DNA from: Steinernema hermaphroditum
Lineage: Eukaryota; Nematoda; Chromadorea; Rhabditida; Steinernematidae
DNA: 64,000 nucleotides
NCBI GenBank assembly: GCA_030435675.1
Contig: CM059625.1
Coordinates: 6,696,001-6,760,000 of the forward strand
Direction of reading: 5' to 3'
Part shown: one piece after another, positions 24,542 to 35,348 of the stretch
Layout of the letters: each line of letters begins with the position of its first letter
Position numbering within the stretch: position 1 is the first letter of the stretch
Made by a program: the position numbers and the translations under genes
The notes under the pieces: model-generated
The model's database searches: none
What the model saw: the letters and a program-made list of their open reading frames with translations, nothing else
Told to the model about the DNA's origin: nothing

Positions 24542-24544
24542 GCA

Positions 24545-25655
24545 GACGAGATACGGAAGATGTAAACACCGAAACTCGAATTAACATATTAAAACGAGTG
24601 GAACATGTCACATGGTCTGGAGGTCGAATAACAACAAATCGCACTTTTTTTTCCCGTGAGGAAATCTGCAAAGATACGCTGAAAAATGAGTAGCAGTATA
24701 TTGTCTTTTACAGCGTTTCCTATCTTTCCTTTTTTAAATTTCAAATTGATGATTCATACTCAAGTGGTAACAATTTGGAACCGCTGCCATTTGCTCAGGA
24801 TGTTAGGAAAACACCACTCATTGGGACGACGGTGCACTTTGCTGCACACAAAAGACATCATCGGCACTAATTCCATTGATTCCTTGTAGTGTTATTCCCT
24901 TCTTGCTAGCCGAATTTGTATGACGTAGTTAGCAAGGCTGGTCTATACAAACATTTCGAATGTGTACTGCTAGGAGTGATCATAAATAGCGTGCATTTGG
25001 GCCACCCTCTCATTGCTATGGATTTGAAAAACGTGGCTCCAATCAAACGAAGTAGACGGTAATTCGAACCCAACAAATCGCTTCTAACACATCGATAGAA
25101 AAGCTATGATTCGAACCAGTATCTTCAGAAATTCTTTTCAATGCATTCTTCCTGTGTATCCTTAGATGTAACTTATGGTAAACATCAAAGCTTCCAGAGC
25201 ATTATTTTTATAGAATTGATCCGTGGTGTCATATACACCCCATATATAGATTCAGGTCTTAGAGAACCGTTTCAGACAATTCCCGACCACTGGTAAATTC
25301 GATCTCGAGAGCAAAAGAATAAAGATCTCTCACAACCAGTTGTCGAATAAAAACGTTCACGGTTAACTGTAAACAAATGGTCTGTTACTGTTACCACTAT
25401 TTTTGTCTGTTGATTATTTGGACAACAATGCGTGAATGACTATTTATAGATAATAAAGTCTGTTAAATATCATAATATGCAATGTTTTGGGAAAAGCTTT
25501 GTACAAATTTTCCACTTAAAGCACTTGACTGATACAGGAATACTTCTTCGAAGGGCGATATTCGCTCTGTGCGGTTACAAAAAGCGGTAATATACAGTAT
25601 ATCTGGGAAAATACAATGTTGGGGAGCGATTGCGATTGATTCGGTGGGCATTTCG
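24545..25655. other. Intergenic, no supported gene
   Basis: AT-rich DNA with short frames only. No repeat, domain or RNA gene recognised. Confidence 0.4.
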
Positions 25656-25659
25656 GGAA

Positions 25660-26235
25660 TCATTTCTTGACCGGATACTCGTTTGCCGTGCAGGTAGAGT
25701 GGGCTCTGTGTCGCGTGGTGACCACATCATGAGGACTCAGCGAGCACTCGTCGCGGCAGCATTTGGGGCATGAGCTGGCCAGACGATCCTGGGAGACGAG
25801 GGAGTAGGTTGACTTGGATTGCGACCTTTGGCCTGTAAACAGCGAATGTCAACCAATTCGCAGTGTATAATGCGCTTACGTTCGAGAGTGAGCTTTGCAA
25901 ACTCTTTTTGAATCGACTCGTACTGATCGATGGGACTCTGGATTTCGTCCTCCATTTTATGCACGAAGGTTCGGACGAGCAACTGCTCCCAGAGTTGGGG
26001 CGTCGGCGTCTTCTGAAAGGAATGCCATGATCCGTGCCCTCCTAGCCCGTTGTTGCACCTGGGTCAGCTTGCCGTCGCTTAATTTTCGACCATCCTGTAG
26101 GTAGTCGATCTGATGGCTGCTCTTGCGGCGTTTGAACAGCGAAAGTGGACCTCCTTTCACTGTAAGCTTAGTGGGTTGAGGAGCGCCGTAGAACTCGGCC
26201 GGCGATTCGCAGGGAACGTTCATAATTCCGATCAT
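25660..26235 (-). CDS. Orphan basic protein with a C-terminal Cys cluster
   Basis: Three exons (26059-26235, 25880-26012, 25660-25832) join in phase through 46- and 47-nt introns to give 160 residues with no internal stop. The N-terminal part is basic (SLFKRRKSSHQIDYLQDGRK). A probable amphipathic helix follows (WEQLLVRTFVHKMEDEIQS...YESIQKEFAKL), then a Ser/Arg segment (RQRSQSKSTYS) and a small Cys cluster SCPKCCRDEC. There is no signal peptide, so it is probably cytoplasmic or nuclear. The start is preceded by TTTTTTCAG, suiting trans-splicing. I do not recognise the family; the consistent splice phases are the main support. Confidence 0.6.
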
Positions 26236-28440
26236 GTTGATGATTTTGAGGAATTGGACTTATGAGTCTGAAAAAAGGATCTACTAGGAAAAGATGGTGA
26301 ACCTCTTCATGGCAACGAAAAAGCCATCAGACGCGACCTCCCATAAAAAATGGACGTGATGCCATAAACTGAATCACTTGCCCAATAACCTTTAAGCAAA
26401 CGGGAGAGAAGATGCGTGGCACTGAGTGTCAAAGTTGGGCATCGCGAACACGAGAACAAACAGAGACTGACGATTAGCCATGTCGCGAAAAGGGCTACAA
26501 AGTAGAAATGGGTCGGACAAGATGGTCGTCCGATTACCATCCTGATTGGAGCACCGAAGAACGCCAAAGGTGTGACATCAGCGGTGGCGCCAAGGTTTTA
26601 TTCTGTATGATTAAAAGGGCGGAGCGAACCTCCGTGTCTATTGAACACGCGAAGTGGCGATGGAAAAAAGTGTTGAGGGGTGCGAGGGGAGTTCGCGTCT
26701 ATCTGCAGCAAAACTATATTTGAGAAATGGATTAATCGGAAAAGCGATCAATGGATGAGGAACGCTGAACTCGGGCTGACTCATCGAGCCTCACATTCAC
26801 TACGACTGAAGTGGGACGAACAAGCACGCTCTTAGTTAGCTTAGACTTTCTTTACTTTTTTTCTATGAAGCGAGGGTGGCCAAGTGGGGACCGCGCCGAA
26901 AGCGCCGAAGTGACGGGTTCGAACAGGACTAGAGTGACTTATATGTATTCGCCGGCAACTATCAATCCGCCCTTGTGTGCACTGCAATAAATTTTATTGG
27001 ACAACATTTCACCTTTCTCCTTTGGGGCCGTGTAAACTGCCCAATCTCAGACCTGTGATCTCACTGCTGCATGCGTCACGGCCCCCTCAAGACGCGTAGG
27101 TGTCGCTCCCAATGCGATCACGTAGGTAATTCTGCACATTCCCCTCACCACGACTAAAAATAACTAACTATGTCCAGTTCGTGCAGAAAATAGAGTTCTG
27201 TGAGTCAGCCCGCTTACTATATCCGAATTTCTGCGCAAAAGAGGATTTTCTGTGCACGAGCACTCGACCGTTACGAAAGAATCCAGCACCAAAACAACCC
27301 TAAGCTGGCACGGCGCCAGAGAAAGGAAGTGTTCATGACATCATGTACTCTCAATAGACCTCTTTTGATCACAATACCTCAAACAAACAATCTCTTCTCA
27401 CCCTCGGTGGCCTGTTTGTGCTGCCGAGCGCGCATTGTGAAATTCAGCTCATGGAGCTTCTGCTCACAAAATACACGGCACCGGTCACTAGAAGCGTTGA
27501 GCGAGGGAAAGATCGCGAGGAAAAACCACGGCTAACAGTGCGGGAACAGAGGCATTCCTCGTTTTATATATTCTTCTCCACAACCCTGTCATAATTTGGA
27601 CAACAACAGACGTTTGAAGTCAACAACGTCACCATTCCAGCGTCTCGCTGAACAGAGGACGTACGAGACTGTTTTGGCAATTCTGCAATCAACAGTTTCG
27701 TGCACAAGTTTTACTCCAGCGAACAGAGACCGTGATGGGCGAAAAGATTTGCAACAATGAACAAAAATTGTGTGATTCCGGATATACATAGTACGACGAC
27801 CACAAACGAAGACAACCTCGTGATTCACTACTGAGTGAATTGGAGGTCAGAAAACGACCGAGTTCAGTTTTCCATGAAGTAACCGCCACTTCTGGAAGCT
27901 TCCGATTAGTGACACATTGTTCAGAAAAGGAAAGTGAGAAAACACGAGTAGAGGTCTTGATACAAGCTGCTATAGGACGTCAATCGTGATGACGGCTCCC
28001 TGCTTATCAATCTATGATTAACCCTTGAACGTCATTCAGATCGGAATCTTTGCTCTACCGTACCGAAGTCTGACAGGGAACTAATCAGCTGTGCTTAATG
28101 GACCCAGAGACGTTGTTTTGATCCCTCCACACCAAAAACAACTGATAATGATCAAAAGTATAGGTACGCTTGAGTGAGTAACTGGACTTCTGAAATCGAA
28201 TTCAACATTTGGACCTATCAAAATCGCTGCTCTCAACCAGGGAAATTGATGGAAGAAAAGTCGAGTTTGATTTCTAACTCTACCATTCGCAATGACGGCT
28301 CGACAAACCATCTTTCTCGCACACTTGTAAGAGGCTTAGCGGCGAGAAGATAAACGCTACTACACGGCGAACATGACAATTTCCTGTCGCACCTTCGAAA
28401 GTCGTAGACGTCGAGTTCAGAGAGTCGCAGTCAATGCAAC
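26236..28440. other. Intergenic region with a decayed tRNA-like sequence
   Basis: No supported protein gene. At 26870-26927 there is an A-box-like TGGCCAAGTGG and a B-box-like GGTTCGAA about 38 nt apart. The acceptor stem does not close and an anticodon arm is missing, so this is at most a pseudo-tRNA or tRNA-derived repeat. Frames at 26307-26567 (minus) and 27200-27535 (plus) look like chance. Confidence 0.35.
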
Positions 28441-28508
28441 ACGGGGATTAACCTGTGGTCTTTTTCTACCAAAATTCCTGTTCCTTCCTCATTGATGTTG
28501 CCTTTGAA

Positions 28509-28798
28509 ATGCCCGTACAAGCAACTCCATTAAGGAAGGCGTTAGAGAGTGGCGGTGGTGTTCCGGGTCGACAATATGTTGAAAACAGAAAACTATTTTC
28601 TAGGCACCAGTTAGAATACTTAACTAAGATACTCAACCGATTCGGTAAATCAGCTGCTCCACACTCATGCTTTCTGTATAGGATCTTCGTAGACATGATC
28701 GGCTCATCCATTTTAGATATATACAATCATATCGTGAGTTATCTGTTTGTTTGACTGTTTCAGAAAACAGACTGTTTCAGGAAAGATTCGGGACCCTC
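28509..28798 (+). CDS. Possible small orphan gene
   Basis: From ATG 28509, a frame with protein-like composition (GGGVPGRQYVENRKLFSRHQ, then LEYLTKILNRF) reaches a GTAAAT donor near 28645. Joined to the acceptor TGTTTCAG near 28762 it would continue ENRLFQERFGTL and stop just before 28800. No family was recognised. The intron is longer than the local norm and the model is unsupported by homology. Confidence 0.3.
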
Positions 28799-28799
28799 T

Positions 28800-30770
28800 G
28801 AAGTGAGCAGCATAACCTCTCGGAGTAAAGCTCGGAAATACACACAAATAACCCACAAATAATCTGATTGATTCCATCGCTGTCGGTACAAGCTTAAAAC
28901 TCCATTCCTAGCTTTACAATTTCAAATGATAGCAACATTCTTCATTCTGCTTTTTGATTCTGGAGGTCAGAGGAAACGACAAACGTCCATTTATAACACG
29001 AAGAGAGTGCATCCGGAATCTTCGGAGTTCTTGAAGTGCACTGAACGTTCAACAAAATTTTCTGTGCGTCTAACTTCAACTGGTGCACAAAGTTACATTG
29101 GAAAAAGGAAATATGGCGAAGCAAGAAACAGATCGACTCCGAACCTTCAGCATGAAGAAAAGAATCGAATTCCTCATTTTTCATGTTGTAGTATCCTTCG
29201 GATGCCCATTGTATGATGTTCCGCTGTGATTTTTGCATGATGTGTGAAGATGACCTGACCAGAGCCTGAATTCTCGGTCTCTCGATAACCCCACATGAAT
29301 TACTGGATTCCATTTCAGAAAGTACGGTAATTACGGTAAGCATGCAATGAGAAAGCTCCGCTCTCCTGTGTTCTCCGCGGCCATATGCCTTTCGTGTCAG
29401 AAGAAGATCTCTCAGGAAGACGATAATGCCAGTGGACTCTCGAAGTCTCGGAACTTTCGATATCGGCCTTGTCTCGGCGAGACTTTAAAATTCCTCTCAG
29501 ACCCTGTAGTCTCGGTTTTTCAAAGTCTCGCACGGCTCTGATTTTGACCCTTTGAATCAAATAGCCGTTTACTTAGAAACAGTTTGCGCACATCTAAACG
29601 GTATATCTATAGAAGCCTATCTATAGAAGGTTACACAAATTCTTAGATTTTCGTGATATGCATAATGACATCGGTGCACATGTGGTTTGTCTGTGTCAGT
29701 GAAACGTGTTGAGCTGTTTATGAAATCGGTTTGGACGACACTCTATACAGTGGCAATCAGATATGTAGGACACAAAAAGGTTTACATTAAAAGCTAATAG
29801 GATCTCTCTATAGCTGAGTATGTGCGATTCAGGGTCTAAAAGTATACTCTTTTTACTTTTCGTGATCCATCCCACCTTTCTTTGACTGTTTTTATTTACT
29901 ATCCCTTCTCACATACGGTTGTCAGATAAAGCTAGCGAAAGCCTAAGTGCACACTAAGTAAGTGTGGGCAAAGTCTGTGCAGCACAGCAGCTCCTGTAAA
30001 ACGCCAAGCAGTCTTGCCTTACTTTATACTTTTTCGGCCTAATTCTGACCTCAGCTTAATAGCTGTCTTTTCTTTATCAGTCATATTCTCAAATAGTCTG
30101 CGATTCCTGCAGCTAGAGCCGCCTTGACTATAGCATATCAGTCACCAAGAATGAACAGAAGAGCGGAGCAATTGAGATGTTCTGGCGTATAAAATTTACG
30201 TTAAGATCGTTAGACACAGCCCAGAAGCAAATATATTTCATTTCGGACATTTGCGATGCTCCAACCCAATATAATCAGAGTCCACTTTACTCCTAAAGCC
30301 ATAAGGATCCAAGGATCAACACATCGCTATAAGAAAAGACATAGATTGTTAGGGCCAACTTAAGGCGGCCCACAAAATATGGGGACCGACCAATTAACGG
30401 GGAGCTTCTAGTGTTCAGTTACCAAGCTCACCTACAGGTCCCAGAAATGGATGCGACCCGCCTCAATGTGACTGTGGCTGTGGTCACCTATCGATGTCAT
30501 AAGTCGTGAGGCCATTGAACTTTAGACTCTTTTTGTCTCGTTCAATGTTTATTCGTCTTTTATTTGTGGGACAGACGTTGAGCGGACAGCTTTGCGTACA
30601 TATGCACGGTTTGAGTCAGATCTTTAGTGCTATTCCTTTTCAAAAACAAACGCCTCAAAAAAGACTCAGTGTTTGGCGATGAGGAAAGGAGGTACCGTGC
30701 GATCTCGGGTGCTTGTCTCCTATTGTGTAATGCATTAGTGGAGAGTAAACAGACTACGGAGTTGATGATC
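28800..30770. other. Intergenic region, no supported gene
   Basis: AT-rich. A 134-codon minus frame at 28942-29343 shows no recognisable feature. Near 29260-29530 the motif AGTCTCG/CGAGACT recurs several times, and 29322-29340 holds a double TACGGTAA. A minus-strand frame at 30560-30796 begins with a signal-like hydrophobic stretch and is followed by AATAAA, but it overlaps the core promoter of the gene at 30832, so I do not call it. Confidence 0.4.
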
Positions 30771-30778
30771 GAGATGAT

Positions 30779-30786
30779 TATAAAAG
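30779..30786 (+). promoter_or_regulatory. TATA box of the secreted Pro-rich repeat protein
   Basis: TATAAAAG followed by AGG, 53 nt upstream of the ATG at 30832. Confidence 0.5.
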
Positions 30787-30831
30787 AGGTTGACATCGAA
30801 GAGACGTAGTTTCACAGTGAGTCTTCACAAC

Positions 30832-31601
30832 ATGGCTATTGGGGCAGTCGTCCTTTTAGTGCTATTATGCGGAGAGACGGCGGCGCAGTTCCAGCCTCCA
30901 CCCGGATTACCGCATCCCGGCATGCCCGGTCCCGTTCCTGTAAGCTTTTATCAGTTGTTTTTTGCATTATTTTCTGTATATCGCTAACGAAGCATCGAAT
31001 GACTACCGGTTTTTAGGATCTCCCGCCTGGATTTGCCGAAGTTCTGCCTGCTGATGTTGTTGCCAAGTTGAGAGCCATTCATGCGGATCATTCACTCGAC
31101 TTTATGGTTAGATATTGCTTTTGCAGAGCTTCTTTATGAATCAGACAACCTTCTAGGCGAAAAACCGCAAAATCGATCAGGTCATGTCTTCTCTTCCGGA
31201 TGAGGTTCTCGACCGCCTTCCTTCTCCGCCCGGATTCAGTCAACTTCCTGCGGACATTCAGACCAGACTGAAGACAATCACCCGCAATAAGTCTCTCAGC
31301 TGGCAGCAGAAGCAGGAACAGACGCGCGCTGTGATCGAAAGCCTTCCTGACCACCTTCGTCGCCTTCTACCTCCCCCTCCCCCACCACCGGGATTCGAGC
31401 TTATCCCACCTGAGGTGCCAGAGATCCTCAGCGCCCGTTCGTCTAATTCTTCTTTAGGTTCAAGAGAAGCTTCGCGTCATTCACGAAGATCGGTCACTCG
31501 GCTTCCGTGATCGCTACTACAAAATCAAGGAGGTCATCGACAGTCTCCCTGAAGACATTCGCAACAAACTCCCTCCCCCGCCTCCTGCCCCTGTTGCTTA
31601 A
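30832..31601 (+). CDS. Secreted Pro-rich helical repeat protein (SXP/RAL-2-like style)
   Basis: Four exons (30832-30939, 31017-31106, 31157-31414, 31458-31601), all joined in phase 0, give 199 residues. A signal peptide (MAIGAVVLLVLLCGETAAQF) is followed by about three copies of a unit: PPGF, a few residues, LP-x-DV-x-x-L-x-I, a short charged helix, then SLPDxxRxxLPPPP. Examples are PPGFAEVLPADVVAKL, PPGFSQLPADIQTRLKTI and PPGFELIPPE. The style (Pro runs alternating with short helices in a small secreted protein) recalls nematode SXP/RAL-2 (DUF148) proteins, but I cannot confirm membership. An in-frame upstream ATG at 30790 would fall only a few bases past the TATA box, so 30832 is preferred. 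It probably acts extracellularly; the function is unknown. Confidence 0.75.
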
Positions 31602-32241
31602 GCCACTCCTGACTGTACAGTAACATGCCGAATCATTCAGTTTTTCGCGTTAACTATGTTGGATTAAAATATTATCAGCTGCTGTGCCCTGAAGCGATGA
31701 AAACAGCAATTAAGAGACTACGAGACTTACGAAAGTTTTGTTCAAGATCGTCAACTTGCCAAATCTAGCAAGCATTCATTTTGCCACTCATGTCAAAGCG
31801 ATGCAGTTGATATTGTCGATGCAACCATACACTGTGAAATTATACTAAGTGGCTGCCAGCGAAGCTATAACGTATGAGTGCCTTTTCCATGTCAGCAAAG
31901 TGATCAATCTGAACCCTACTGGCATTATACAAAATGTCAATAGCGACCGCATAATTATTTTAACAGTTACAGCAAAGCGTTTGGCTGCAAAAATGGTCCC
32001 AACACGATGCGTTAATAACAACTTTCGGTGGCGGTTTCCATATCAGAACAGCAGAATATTGACCTCTATTAGCCATATCGATTTTCTTATAAGCTCATTC
32101 TCACATTCACGCGTTCTCTAAGCTCCTAATAAAGACTTCAGAAAGACGAAAAATTTGACACATTCTGCTCTTTTTCGCACCTGTACATCTCGCAAAACGC
32201 TCTCATTCTTTTTGCGTCTTTTGATTGAACTAGCACGCGTG
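31602..32241. other. Intergenic region upstream of the F-box gene
   Basis: AT-rich spacer. A plus-strand frame at 31849-32121 has no protein character. It presumably holds the 3' UTR of the preceding gene and the promoter of the next. Confidence 0.4.
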
Positions 32242-33775
32242 ATGGACCGACAAGGGAATCTCTCCGGAGAGCAGCTGAATGCCTACAGCACTCCGGAGGT
32301 TAAGTCAAGGAAGCGATCGGCCAGCTTGGGCGCAGAGGTACGGAACCATGCACATGCTACCTAGTAAAAGCGGCGTTTAGACGAAAAGCAGGTCTTTAAC
32401 AGCCTTCATGGCACCTGCACGCAAGATTCGCGACACCCCTGTGTCCAAAAAGAGAATGACGGACGGTCGCGAAAACACAGAAACAACTAAGGTTGTAGCT
32501 GTTCCAAAGTATCTCGACCTCTTCGACGAGAGGGGAATCCCTCCAGAGATCATCTCACACATCATGGCCTTCCTTCCGAGGAAGTCACTCCTAGACATGG
32601 CACTAACGTGTCACCGAATGAAGGCGATCGCCTTTCGTTTTCCAAAACTTTGGGACAACGTCATTTTGAGACGAAAACCTCATAACGAGTCATGGATTCA
32701 TTCAATTATCACGCGAGGTGTAAGGAGTCTTAAAATAACAGAGTGCACGGTAGGTAAAGTTCCCTAGAGTTCATGCTGCCAACCCAGTTTTTAGGTTGTC
32801 CGGGATATGTTTCATATGCCTCAAGAGCAAAAGGAGGAGGTCGGCTTCAACACTTTCAAACCGAAATTCGAAGAGCTGGAGATCAGCTGCCTGGCAGGTC
32901 CAATGCATGCGGACTTCTTTTCTGGTATCTTTGACAGAACGACCTCCTTAAAGGTAGCCTACAACATTGCAAATAAGAGTTACTTTATGTCCTGCAGAAT
33001 CTGAGTATCGAAAGGTCTGTGATCGAGTTGGATATGGCCGAAGCCATAGCTCGTAATACACATTTGGAAAAACTCAACATGTGCACATGTAGAAACGTTA
33101 CAGCCGATGCGTGTCGAATCATTTTCGAATCGTGCAAGAAGTTAGTAGCCAAACTTGTTGATCTTTGCACTTGAGTCATTCTTTAGCATAAAGGAGCTGA
33201 ACCTGAGTTCCATCGATATTCCAGCACAACAATTCAACGAGCTCATACAAATGCTTCCACGAGAACTGAAAAGGCTTAGCCTTTCGAACATAAACAACCA
33301 ATACTGGACAGAAAACACGAGCAGATGGCTGATCGAGCGTTGTCCACGCCTCTGGGAGCTAGATATCAGCGACGTGTTCGGCCACGACATCAACCATCTA
33401 CTCTTTCTCTTACATGGCCTTCCAAACATCACACATCTCCACATCAGTCGCCTCAGAAATATCGACCGAAACGAATTGGTGTAAGTACAAGTTCCTTGTG
33501 AGCTTCACTTCTTTGCACTTCTTTGCAGAAGACTTCCAAGGACCATCATCCGACTTTCCGCATTCTCTATGGTCAGTCGAGAAATTATCGAACTACTACA
33601 GCATCTGAACCCCAAGTTGCAAGTGAACGAATGTCCCCTAATCCATATTGCTCGATTTCCCATGGTACAAGGAAACGGCAACCTACGTGTACCGGAAACG
33701 GAAGAACCAGACGACATACGTTTCTTCTTCGTTCGTCCACAGGCGGACAACAACGACTGGTTGACAGAGGAATAG
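32242..33775 (+). CDS. F-box / leucine-rich repeat protein (SKP2-like)
   Basis: Six exons (32242-32337, 32381-32749, 32795-32953, 32998-33140, 33187-33480, 33529-33775) join in phase to encode 435 residues. A basic, Ser-rich N-terminus precedes an F-box around residues 75-115 (GIPPEIISHIMAFLPRKSLL, then CHRM and LWDNVIL). The rest consists of irregular leucine-rich repeats such as LEKLNMCTCRNVTADACRII, LKRLSLSNINN, LWELDISDVF and ITHLHISRL. By family, it should bind SKP1 in an SCF ubiquitin ligase and select substrates through the LRRs. The overall layout and the unstructured basic head resemble SKP2, but divergence is too great for a firm ortholog call. The next gene starts 371 nt downstream on the same strand. 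Confidence 0.8.
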
Positions 33776-34146
33776 ACGGTTTTATTCACGAATAGGCCAT
33801 CTCGTACCTGTGTATAGATTTTTCGCTTTTCCAATATTTGTCCTCATCAATAATGTGCATTTTGTATAGGATAAACCTATGAAAGGTACTTCACTACTTC
33901 ATATACTAAACGGAAACCACACGCTAAATAATGCATGCATTCAAAACTTCTTAAAAGTACTTTTGAAGGCATCGAGCAAGTGTCCAAAAATAATAACTAC
34001 AAGACGTTGTTATTTTTGCGCAAAATAATAGTAATGTGTATTCCTAATATGCACTTCCCCTCCTCCAAACTACACCTTTCCTCCTAGCACACAGATAGCG
34101 ACAGAACGGTCACTGCTGATCAGTGTCTAGTGTTGCGCTGTGCAGA
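33776..34146. other. Spacer between the F-box and hydrolase genes
   Basis: AT-rich, 371 nt, same-strand neighbours. It could be an operon-type intercistronic region, but no clear acceptor stands immediately before the downstream ATG. Confidence 0.35.
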
Positions 34147-35348
34147 ATGGTTGTCAAGTCGACGGTTGAGTATCAAGTGGGCGAAAACGTGTTTCAGGGA
34201 GTTCTCTGTTCACCCGAGTAAGCGATAGCTTCCCATCTGCTCCACTGAACTTCTTTAGAAACCCCGAGAAGAAGAAGCTTCCAGCCGTTCTCGTTCACCA
34301 TGCGTTCTTCGGATGCACCGACTTTGAAGTGGAAAAGGCCGAGAAGCTGGCGGAGGTGAGCGGCGACGCGCGATTGTTTATTCCCTTATCACTGTCGTCT
34401 GCAGCTCGGTTACGTCGCATTTGCCGCCGATGTTTATGGAAAGGGGGTGCGTGGAACGAGCAGAGAGGAGAACTTCGCGCTTATGAAACCGCTTATCGAC
34501 GATCGTAGCGGTGAGCTTCACAGCCGACTCAAGGCGGCATTCGACTACGTTGCTGCGCTTGACGTCGTCAATGCTGACAAGGTATAATTCGAATACATTT
34601 CCAGCTGCAGAACAACATCGAATAAAATCAGAAAGACAGATAGACGGTAAATCTGCCTACCCAACCTCATGTAGACCATATGAAAAGGTCCAGGCCAGCG
34701 AAATTTGTGCTCACGAGAGCGCATCTTACTTAAACAAGACCATTGCATGCACACAAGCAATTTGTGACATACCAAAAAAACCGTACTCGTTTGCGACCGT
34801 TTTAGACCTAACAAATATATCTGTGCTTTTAACATTGGCACCTAACACTACATCACTCCATTTTTTCTCATTGAAGATCGCGGCAATCGGCTTCTGCTTT
34901 GGCGGCCTGTGCGTATTGGACATGGCCCGTCATCAGCTGCCTCTTAAGGCGGTAGTCAGCTTCCACGGAACCCTCAGTCCACTTCCCGGCGATGAATCTC
35001 TCGAAAACCTCGCCACGCTGCAGACAGCTGTCTGTGTTTTGCACGGCGATGCCGATTCGCACGTCAATCCCCAGGTATCTTTAGGAACATCTAGATGTAC
35101 ACTGACCGCCTTTAGGTCGAGACCTTCATGAAAGAAATGAGAGTCCGCAATGCTGACTTCTTCTTCACCTCTTACGGATCGGCGAAGCACGGTTTCATGA
35201 TGCCAAGTGAGAGTGATTTGCTTATTGCTAGCTGATCCGCTGTTTAGTCACGAACACCTTTAACGCACCGGGTGTTGGCTACGATGCCAGAACGGAGAAG
35301 CGCGCTTGGGAAGCCATGAAGAATTTCTTGGCTGAAAATCTCAGCTAA
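34147..35348 (+). CDS. Dienelactone hydrolase family protein
   Basis: Six exons (34147-34217, 34259-34355, 34405-34581, 34877-35074, 35116-35206, 35248-35348) give 244 residues, the normal length for the family. It is an alpha/beta hydrolase of the DLH type: the nucleophile elbow GFCFGG has Cys in place of Ser, the acid is in HGDADSHV, and the His is in KHGFMMP. An early strand with [14 protein letters not shown] contributes the oxyanion region. Animal members (CMBL-like) hydrolyse ester or lactone substrates in the cytosol; the nematode substrate is not known. No signal peptide. The third intron (34582-34876) is unusually long for this region but carries nothing recognisable. Confidence 0.88.

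Noticed and set aside
26870..26927. tRNA gene suggested by A-box-like and B-box-like sequences
   Set aside because: The boxes are too close, the acceptor stem does not pair and there is no anticodon arm; at best a decayed tRNA-like repeat.
30560..30796. Divergent small secreted protein on the minus strand
   Set aside because: It has a signal-like start and AATAAA after the stop, but its start overlaps the TATA region of the gene at 30832 and leaves no promoter space.
34511..35131. 206-codon plus-strand frame
   Set aside because: It is an out-of-frame read through exons and an intron of the dienelactone hydrolase gene; part of it only coincides with exon 4.
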